From JANNOG01 sp031398915 (GTDB lineage: Bacteria > Actinomycetota > Actinomycetes > Actinomycetales > JBBAYJ01): a DNA stretch of 27,655 nucleotides. Below the pieces are notes generated by a model. That model made no database searches. It worked only from the letters and a program-made list of their open reading frames with translations, and was not told where the DNA came from. The position numbers were made by a program, and so were the translations under genes. Shown here piece by piece: positions 22,511-27,655 of this stretch. Numbering within the stretch: the stretch's first letter is position 1; the number at the start of each line of letters is the position of its first letter. Location of the stretch: positions 1 through 27,655 of the forward strand of contig JANNOG010000051.1 of the NCBI GenBank assembly GCA_031398915.1, in the 5' to 3' direction.

Positions 22511-23451
22511 GTGCGCCCATCTCGGTCAGTGTCCGGGCGGCGGCCAAGATCAACCTCGAACTGTCCGTCGGGCCACCGGGCACTGACGGCTACCACCCGT
22601 TGGCGACGGTTTTCCACGCCGTCTCGCTGTTCGACCAGGTGACGGCCACCTGGGCACCTCCCGGGGTGGTGGAGGTGCTCGTCACCGGTGCCGACGGAAT
22701 CGACACCTCGGGTGTGCCCCGCGACGGCAGCAATCTGGCCGCTCGTGGCGCTCGTGCCCTGCTGGAATCGCTGGACCCCGAGGCGGCCGACGGCCTGGGG
22801 GTACGCCTGCACATCGAGAAACACATCCCGGTCGCCGGCGGAATGGCCGGCGGGTCCGCCGACGCCGCCGCGGCCCTCATCGCCTGCGACGCACTGTGGG
22901 CGCTCCGACTGGGACGTACCCAGCTTCATGCCGCAGCGGCCACGCTGGGTTCGGACGTCCCGTTCTCGTTGATGGGCGGGACGGCGGTCGGAACCGGGCG
23001 CGGCGATCGCCTGACGCCGGCATTGGCAGGCGGACCGTGGCACTGGGTCCTGCTGCTGGCCGAGGGTGAACTGTCGACTCCGGCGGTCTACCGCGAGCTC
23101 GATCGGCTGCGTACCGGCCGGGCGGTGGCCCAACCCGGCGTGTCGCCGGAGCTGATGCAAGCCCTGCGTTCCGGTGATCCGGAGGAACTGGGCAGGATGC
23201 TGCGCAACGACCTCGAACCCGCTGCGCTGTCGTTACGCCCGGGGCTGGAGTCGGTGCTGCGTCACGTCCGCGATCTCGGTGTGCCGGGGGCGATCGTGTC
23301 CGGTTCGGGGTCGACGATCGCGGTGCTGGCCGAAGACGCCGACCATGCGGAAGAACTCACCGTGGCCCTGCCCGGACTGGCCGGTGTGCGTCATGTGCTT
23401 CAGGCCGACGGCCCGGCGCATGGCTGCCGGGTCACCGAGCTGGCTGCCTGA
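22504..23451 (+). CDS. ispE: 4-diphosphocytidyl-2-C-methyl-D-erythritol kinase
   Basis: IspE phosphorylates CDP-methylerythritol in the MEP isoprenoid pathway. The 315-residue protein is a GHMP kinase: AAAKINLEL with catalytic K15, the ATP loop PVAGGMAGGSADAAA (109-123), LGSDVPFSLMGG with D151, and the C-terminal VSGSGSTIAVL. ATG 22504 overlaps the ksgA stop (ATGGTGA), which implies translational coupling. Its product feeds polyprenyl phosphate synthesis, which is also the lipid carrier used by the mannosyltransferases of this window. Confidence 0.95.
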   Translation: MVSAPISVSVRAAAKINLELSVGPPGTDGYHPLATVFHAVSLFDQVTATWAPPGVVEVLVTGADGIDTSGVPRDGSNLAARGARALLESLDPEAADGLGVRLHIEKHIPVAGGMAGGSADAAAALIACDALWALRLGRTQLHAAAATLGSDVPFSLMGGTAVGTGRGDRLTPALAGGPWHWVLLLAEGELSTPAVYRELDRLRTGRAVAQPGVSPELMQALRSGDPEELGRMLRNDLEPAALSLRPGLESVLRHVRDLGVPGAIVSGSGSTIAVLAEDADHAEELTVALPGLAGVRHVLQADGPAHGCRVTELAA

Positions 23452-23469
23452 GGGGCATGCTCGGACCCC

Positions 23470-25305
23470 GTGGCCAATGTCGTCAATTGCGAGAACGTAC
23501 GAGTCCTGGTCTCTGACCGAGTCCTGCTGGACGGGGTGAGTCTGGGGATCGCCGACGGCGACGCCATCGGTGTGGTGGGCCGAAACGGGGACGGCAAGTC
23601 GACGCTGCTCAAGCTGTTGGCCGGGGTTCGCGCTCCGGACTCGGGCCGGGTGTCACGCCGTGGCGGGGTGAGTCTCGCGATGCTGACCCAGCGCGATACG
23701 GACGGCTCCCGAACCGTCTCGGACCTGGTCCTGGGCGACCTCGCGGGCCACGAGTGGGCCGGTGAGCGTCGGGTGCGCGAGGTCCTGGCGGGCCTGCTCG
23801 GTGGGCTGGACGGCCGCGACGTCGGCGGATTGGACGCTCCGATGTCGAGGCTGTCGGGCGGGCAACGGCGCCGGGTGGCATTGGCGGCCGTGCTGATCGC
23901 CGATCCCGACCTGCTGCTGCTGGACGAGCCCACCAACCACCTCGACGTCGACGGCGTCGCCTGGCTGGCCGAGCATCTGCGCACCCGCTCGCAACGGGCG
24001 ACGGGCGCGATGGCAATCGTCACCCACGACCGGTGGTTCCTGGATGCGGTGTGTACGACGACCTGGGAGGTCCACGATGCGTCGGTGGACGCCTACGACG
24101 GCGGTTACGCGGCATGGGTGCTGGCCCGCGCCGAGCGGTCGCGAGTGGCCGCCACCACCGAGGAGCGGCGCCAGAACCTGCTGCGCAAGGAACTCGCCTG
24201 GTTGCAACGGGGCGCCCCGGCGCGTACCTCCAAACCCAGGTTCCGGATCGATGCCGCCACTGCGCTGGTCGCCGACGAACCCGCACCCCGCGACACCCTG
24301 GCACTGCAGCGCCTGGCCACCGCGCGCCTCGGCAAGGACGTCATCGACCTCGAGGGCGTCACGGTACGGGTCGACACCCCCACCGGCCCGCGCACCCTGC
24401 TGCAGGACATCACGTGGCGACTGGCCCCCGGCGAACGGGTGGGCGTGGTCGGGCCGAACGGCGCGGGCAAGACCACGCTGCTCAGGCTGCTGACCGGCGC
24501 CCACCTACCCGACAGCGGGCGAGTCCGCAGTGGCAAGACCGTCCGCTCGGCCATGCTGACCCAGGACGTCGCGGAATTGGACGCGGTCTCCCACCGGCGG
24601 GCCGTCGAGGCCGTCGCAGACGTGGCGGGGGTCGTCGAGATCGGCGGCCGCGACGTCACCGCCGCTCAGCTGGTCGAGCAGTTGGGCTTCCCCAAGGAGC
24701 GGGCGTGGACCCCGGTGGCCACCCTCTCCGGCGGCGAACGGCGGCGTCTTCAATTGCTGCGGCTGCTGCTCGGCGGGCCCAACGTCCTGCTGCTGGACGA
24801 GCCGACCAACGACCTGGACACAGATGCCCTGGCTGCGATGGAGGACGTGCTGGACGGGTGGGCGGGAACCCTGGTCGTCGTCAGCCACGATCGGTACCTG
24901 CTGGAGCGGCTCTGTGACCGGCAGGTGGGTGTGTTCGGTGACGGCAGGGTCCGTGACCTGCCCGGTGGGGTGGACGAATACCTGGCCATCCGTCGCCGCG
25001 AGGCGGCCGTCACCGTCGGATCGGGTGCGCCGCCTGCGCCGACGTCCAAGCCGACGTCCAGGCGCGCATCCGAGGCGACTGTCGACGCTGCCGTCGTGCG
25101 CGCGGCTCGCAAGGATGCGGCTCGGCTGGAGCGCCAGATTGCCAAGTTCGAGGCCGACATCACGCGACTGCACCACGAGCTGGCCTCGAATGCCACGGAT
25201 GCGGCCGCCGTGCTGATCCTGGACACCGATCTTCGGGCCGCAATCACTGCTCGGGATCGCCACGAGGAGGAGTGGCTGCAGGCCATGGAGGTAGCGGAGG
25301 GCTGA
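23470..25305 (+). CDS. ABC-F family ATPase (Uup-like)
   Basis: The 611-residue soluble protein has two fused ATPase domains and no membrane helices, as in ABC-F translation or ribosome-quality factors. First domain: Walker A GRNGDGKST (37-45), signature LSGGQRRR (128-135), Walker B LLLLDEPTNHLD with E153. Second: GPNGAGKTT (328-336), LSGGERRR (419-426), LLLDEPTNDLD with E444. The interdomain linker (about 205-280) is short and basic, with PARTSKPRFRI-type sequence. A C-terminal coiled-coil follows (about 563-605, DAARLERQIAKFEADITRL and onward), which is the Uup hallmark. An ABC-F gene right after ispE is common in actinobacteria. GTG 23470 starts 18 bases after ispE; no strong ribosome site is seen. 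It is not an antibiotic-resistance type by any clear feature. Confidence 0.92.
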   Translation: MANVVNCENVRVLVSDRVLLDGVSLGIADGDAIGVVGRNGDGKSTLLKLLAGVRAPDSGRVSRRGGVSLAMLTQRDTDGSRTVSDLVLGDLAGHEWAGERRVREVLAGLLGGLDGRDVGGLDAPMSRLSGGQRRRVALAAVLIADPDLLLLDEPTNHLDVDGVAWLAEHLRTRSQRATGAMAIVTHDRWFLDAVCTTTWEVHDASVDAYDGGYAAWVLARAERSRVAATTEERRQNLLRKELAWLQRGAPARTSKPRFRIDAATALVADEPAPRDTLALQRLATARLGKDVIDLEGVTVRVDTPTGPRTLLQDITWRLAPGERVGVVGPNGAGKTTLLRLLTGAHLPDSGRVRSGKTVRSAMLTQDVAELDAVSHRRAVEAVADVAGVVEIGGRDVTAAQLVEQLGFPKERAWTPVATLSGGERRRLQLLRLLLGGPNVLLLDEPTNDLDTDALAAMEDVLDGWAGTLVVVSHDRYLLERLCDRQVGVFGDGRVRDLPGGVDEYLAIRRREAAVTVGSGAPPAPTSKPTSRRASEATVDAAVVRAARKDAARLERQIAKFEADITRLHHELASNATDAAAVLILDTDLRAAITARDRHEEEWLQAMEVAEG

Positions 25306-25360
25306 TCACACCCTGATGGCGGAGTGCGCCGGCCGCGACGTCACCCGGGGCGGTCGGCGG

Positions 25361-25366
25361 TAAGCT
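25361..25366 (+). promoter_or_regulatory. Candidate -10 element (TAAGCT) for tRNA-Gln
   Basis: TAAGCT ends 13 bases before the mature tRNA 5' end, so transcription would start about 7 bases before it. No good -35 is seen in the GC-rich sequence upstream. Confidence 0.45.
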
Positions 25367-25379
25367 CGCCTGTCAGCGA

Positions 25380-25451
25380 TCCGCCCTAGTGTAACGGCAG
25401 CACACGGGCCTTTGGTGCCTTGAGGTCCCTGTTCGAATCGGGGGGGCGGAG
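25380..25451 (+). tRNA. tRNA-Gln (anticodon TTG)
   Basis: A full cloverleaf folds: acceptor TCCGCCC / GGGCGGA, D stem GTGT / GCAC, anticodon loop CTTTGGT with anticodon TTG, variable loop GAGGT, and T arm CCCTG-TTCGAAT-CGGGG. The discriminator is G25451 and CCA is not encoded. The anticodon stem (CGGGC / GCCTT) has a C-U mismatch at its outer pair and a G-T pair next to it. Its place just before glmU is conserved in actinobacteria. Confidence 0.94.
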
Positions 25452-25545
25452 CTGGACGGGGGTTGTCCCGGGGGTGCGCGCGCCACCCTGCGGCGTGGTT
25501 ACAGTGAGCAAGCCCTCCCGCCTTGCCTGCCCTCAGGAGCGTCGC

Positions 25546-27090
25546 GTGTCCCCACCGTCCTGCGCTGCCGCCGTCGTCCTCGCGGCAGGCCAGGGCACCC
25601 GGATGCGTTCGGGTACCCCGAAGGTCCTGCATCTCATCGCCGGCCGCTCGATGGTCGGCCATGCTCTGGCCGCGGTGTCGCAGACATCGCCTGACCAGGT
25701 CGTCGTCGTCGTCCGCCACGATCGCGATCGGGTCGCGGGGCACATCACAGAGGTTGCTCCCGACGCCCTGGTCGCCGACCAGGACGAGGTTCCCGGTACC
25801 GGTCGGGCTTTCGGTTGCGCGGTCGCCGCCCTGGATGCGGCCGCGTCGGCCACCGGCGCCGAGGTGGCGCACGGGCGAGTTCTCGTCACGTACGGCGACG
25901 TTCCGCTGTTGCGGCCGCAGACGTTGCGGCAACTGTTGGTGGCGGCCCCAGATGCGGTCGTCAGCGTGTTGACTGCGGTCGTCGCCGATCCGACGGGCTA
26001 TGGCCGGATCGTGCGCGGCGCGGACGGCGGTGTGGAGCGCATCGTCGAGCATCGCGACGCCGACCCGGACGTGCTGGCGATCAACGAGATCAACACCGGT
26101 CTGTACGTCCTCGACCTCGACTTCGCCCGACATGCGATCGGGCTGTTCCGCCCGGCCAACGCGGCGGGCGAGCTGTATCTGACGGATGTCGTCGAGATCG
26201 CCCATCGTCTGGGCCGCTCGGTCGCGGCCGTCGTCGCAGCCGACCCCACAGAGGTGGACGGGGTCAACGATCGGGTGCAACTGGCGCAGGCCCGGCGACG
26301 TTTTGCCGACCGACTACTCGACGAGCACATGCGGGCCGGTGTCGACATCGTGGATCCGGCGACCACGTGGGTCGACGTCACGGTCGAGCTGGCGCCCGAC
26401 TCGGTCGTGCATCCCGGCACCCTGCTGCAGGGCGCGACCCGCGTGGCAGCGGGCGCCGAGGTCGGACCGGACTCCACGCTCAGGGACACGGTGGTGGGCG
26501 AGGGCGCCACGGTGGTGCGCAGTCACGTCATCGGCGCTCGGATCGGGCCCCGCGCGAGCGTCGGACCGTTCTCGTACCTGCGCCCCGGAACCGTGTTGGC
26601 AGCCGGGTCCAAGGTGGGCGCGTACGTCGAGACGAAGAACGCGACGATCGGCGTCGACGCGAAGGTGCCCCACCTGTCCTATGTGGGTGACGCCGAGGTG
26701 GGTGACGGGGCCAACATCGGCGCGGGGACGATCGTCGCCAACTACGACGGGGTCGCCAAACACCGCACGACCGTCGGTGCCCATGTCCGGGTCGGCAGCA
26801 ACACGGTCCTCGTCGCACCGGTCACGGTCGGCGACGGGGCGTACACCGCGGCCGGGTCGGTCGTCGTCTCGGACGTCCCGCCCGGCGCGTTGGCCGTTGC
26901 CCGGGGTGCCCTGCACGTCAGCACCGGCTGGGTGGGTCGGCGGCGGCCGGGCACGGCGGCTGCGGATGCCGCGGAGGCTGCCGAAAGGGCACAGAACGGG
27001 CACACTGGGGCAGGTACGCCCTCACCTTCCGATCATTCTGATCAACCGGACTCGAGCCGACAGTCGTTACGCGAGGGGCAGGACGCATGA
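25546..27090 (+). CDS. glmU: Bifunctional GlcNAc-1-P uridyltransferase / GlcN-1-P acetyltransferase
   Basis: GlmU makes UDP-GlcNAc for peptidoglycan. The N-terminal uridyltransferase domain shows AAVVLAAGQGTRMRS (about 8-22), the Lys of GTPKVLH (K26), and the metal Asp of TYGDVPLL (D118). The C-terminal left-handed beta helix (about 265-465) has hexapeptide repeats, AYVETKNATIG, VPHLSYVGDAEVGDGANIGAG with the catalytic His, and NYDG. The last 45 residues or so are an Ala/Ser/Asp-rich tail of no clear role. GTG 25546 is preferred, with AGGAG (25535-25539) at 6 bases, giving 514 residues; GTG 25504 would add 14. The stop overlaps the prs start as ATGA. Confidence 0.94.
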   Translation: MSPPSCAAAVVLAAGQGTRMRSGTPKVLHLIAGRSMVGHALAAVSQTSPDQVVVVVRHDRDRVAGHITEVAPDALVADQDEVPGTGRAFGCAVAALDAAASATGAEVAHGRVLVTYGDVPLLRPQTLRQLLVAAPDAVVSVLTAVVADPTGYGRIVRGADGGVERIVEHRDADPDVLAINEINTGLYVLDLDFARHAIGLFRPANAAGELYLTDVVEIAHRLGRSVAAVVAADPTEVDGVNDRVQLAQARRRFADRLLDEHMRAGVDIVDPATTWVDVTVELAPDSVVHPGTLLQGATRVAAGAEVGPDSTLRDTVVGEGATVVRSHVIGARIGPRASVGPFSYLRPGTVLAAGSKVGAYVETKNATIGVDAKVPHLSYVGDAEVGDGANIGAGTIVANYDGVAKHRTTVGAHVRVGSNTVLVAPVTVGDGAYTAAGSVVVSDVPPGALAVARGALHVSTGWVGRRRPGTAAADAAEAAERAQNGHTGAGTPSPSDHSDQPDSSRQSLREGQDA

Positions 27091-27655
27091 CCACGGGAAT
27101 CACCACCACCGGAGAGCGCCGAATGGTGCTCATCAGCGGTCGAGCGCACCCAGAACTGGCCCAGGAGGTGGCGACGTGGCTGGGCGTCGACCTGGTGCCG
27201 ACCATGTCGTACGACTTCGCCAACGGCGAGATCTACTGCCGCTTCGGTGAGAGTGTGCGGGGCGCGGACGCGTTCGTCATCCAGAGTCATTGCAGCCCGA
27301 TCAACGAGTGGCTGATGGAACACATGATCATGGTCGATGCCCTCAAGCGGGCATCGGCGAAGCGGGTCACCGTCGTGGCACCGTTCTACGGCTACTCGCG
27401 CCAGGACAAGAAGCACCGCGGCCGCGAGCCGATCTCCGCTCGCCTGGTGGCCGACCTGTTCAAGACGGCGGGCGCGCACCGACTGATGAGTGTCGATCTG
27501 CACGCCGCCCAGATCCAGGGGTTCTTCGACGGCCCGGTCGACCACCTCACGTCCATGCCGGTGATGGTCGATTACATAAAGAAGTCCTACGACGTCTCGG
27601 ACATGACGGTCGTCTCGCCGGACGCCGGCCGGGTGCGGCTCGCCGACGTCTACTC
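27087..27655 (+). CDS. prs: Ribose-phosphate pyrophosphokinase, 3' partial
   Basis: The first 189 codons of PRPP synthetase are in the window and run off its right edge. The enzyme makes PRPP for nucleotide, His and Trp synthesis and, in some actinobacteria, for decaprenylphosphoryl-arabinose. Visible motifs are ISGRAHPELAQEVA, FANGEIYCRF, FVIQSH, the ATP loop APFYGYSRQDKKHRGREPISARLVADL (cited here as FYGYSRQDKK and REPISARLVA), and the metal site VDLHAAQIQGFF. ATG 27087 overlaps the glmU stop by 4 bases and has AGGA 4 bases upstream (27079-27082). The catalytic flexible loop and PRPP-binding motif lie beyond the window. Confidence 0.95.
   Translation, partial: MTTGITTTGERRMVLISGRAHPELAQEVATWLGVDLVPTMSYDFANGEIYCRFGESVRGADAFVIQSHCSPINEWLMEHMIMVDALKRASAKRVTVVAPFYGYSRQDKKHRGREPISARLVADLFKTAGAHRLMSVDLHAAQIQGFFDGPVDHLTSMPVMVDYIKKSYDVSDMTVVSPDAGRVRLADVY

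Overview
The window is high-GC, gene-dense DNA from an actinobacterium. GC-rich third codon positions, frequent GTG starts, start codons placed 6-8 bases behind TAnnnT hexamers, a furA-katG pair, protein O-mannosyltransferases and rpfB all point that way. The order pmt / rsmI / metG / tatD / rpfB / ksgA / ispE / ABC-F / tRNA-Gln / glmU / prs is a widely conserved actinobacterial housekeeping block. I cannot name the genus from the sequence alone.

Layout. (1) 1-1253: the 3' end of a secreted-type, Thr-rich, calcium-loop protein. (2) 1277-4134: a SAM-I riboswitch followed by metY and an NtaA/DszA-type flavin monooxygenase, apparently a SAM-controlled sulfur-assimilation unit; a three-copy 14-bp repeat sits on the metY/monooxygenase junction. 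(3) 4215-5614: a type I methionine aminopeptidase, a truncated DUF4097-like remnant and a small two-helix membrane protein. (4) 5727-8438: furA-katG on the minus strand, preceded by a FurA-like operator and a 102-bp tandem repeat that encodes a His-Asp-rich peptide in the furA direction. (5) 8664-13598: a lipoprotein subtilase converging on two tandem O-mannosyltransferase genes that overlap as TGATG. (6) 13631-17182: rsmI, a MarR regulator, and a divergent MMPL exporter with a perfect 25-bp palindrome between regulator and pump. (7) 17392-27655: metG (with a one-base frameshift), tatD, rpfB, ksgA, ispE, a Uup-like ABC-F ATPase, tRNA-Gln, glmU and the 5' part of prs.

How they work together. 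The metY unit makes homocysteine and probably scavenges sulfur, under SAM feedback. FurA-KatG is a peroxide-defence operon. The two O-mannosyltransferases modify exported proteins, and the neighbouring lipoprotein protease, with its Pro/Ala/Thr-rich linker, is a plausible substrate. The MarR-MMPL pair looks like a self-contained inducible efflux module inserted between rsmI and metG. The right third is core translation, cell-wall and isoprenoid precursor synthesis with tight overlaps (ksgA/ispE 7 bp, glmU/prs 4 bp).

No CRISPR array, insertion sequence, phage module or clearly new multi-gene system is visible. The most interesting items are the riboswitch architecture in front of metY, the His-Asp repeat upstream of furA, the duplicated pmt pair, the MarR palindrome and the metG frameshift.
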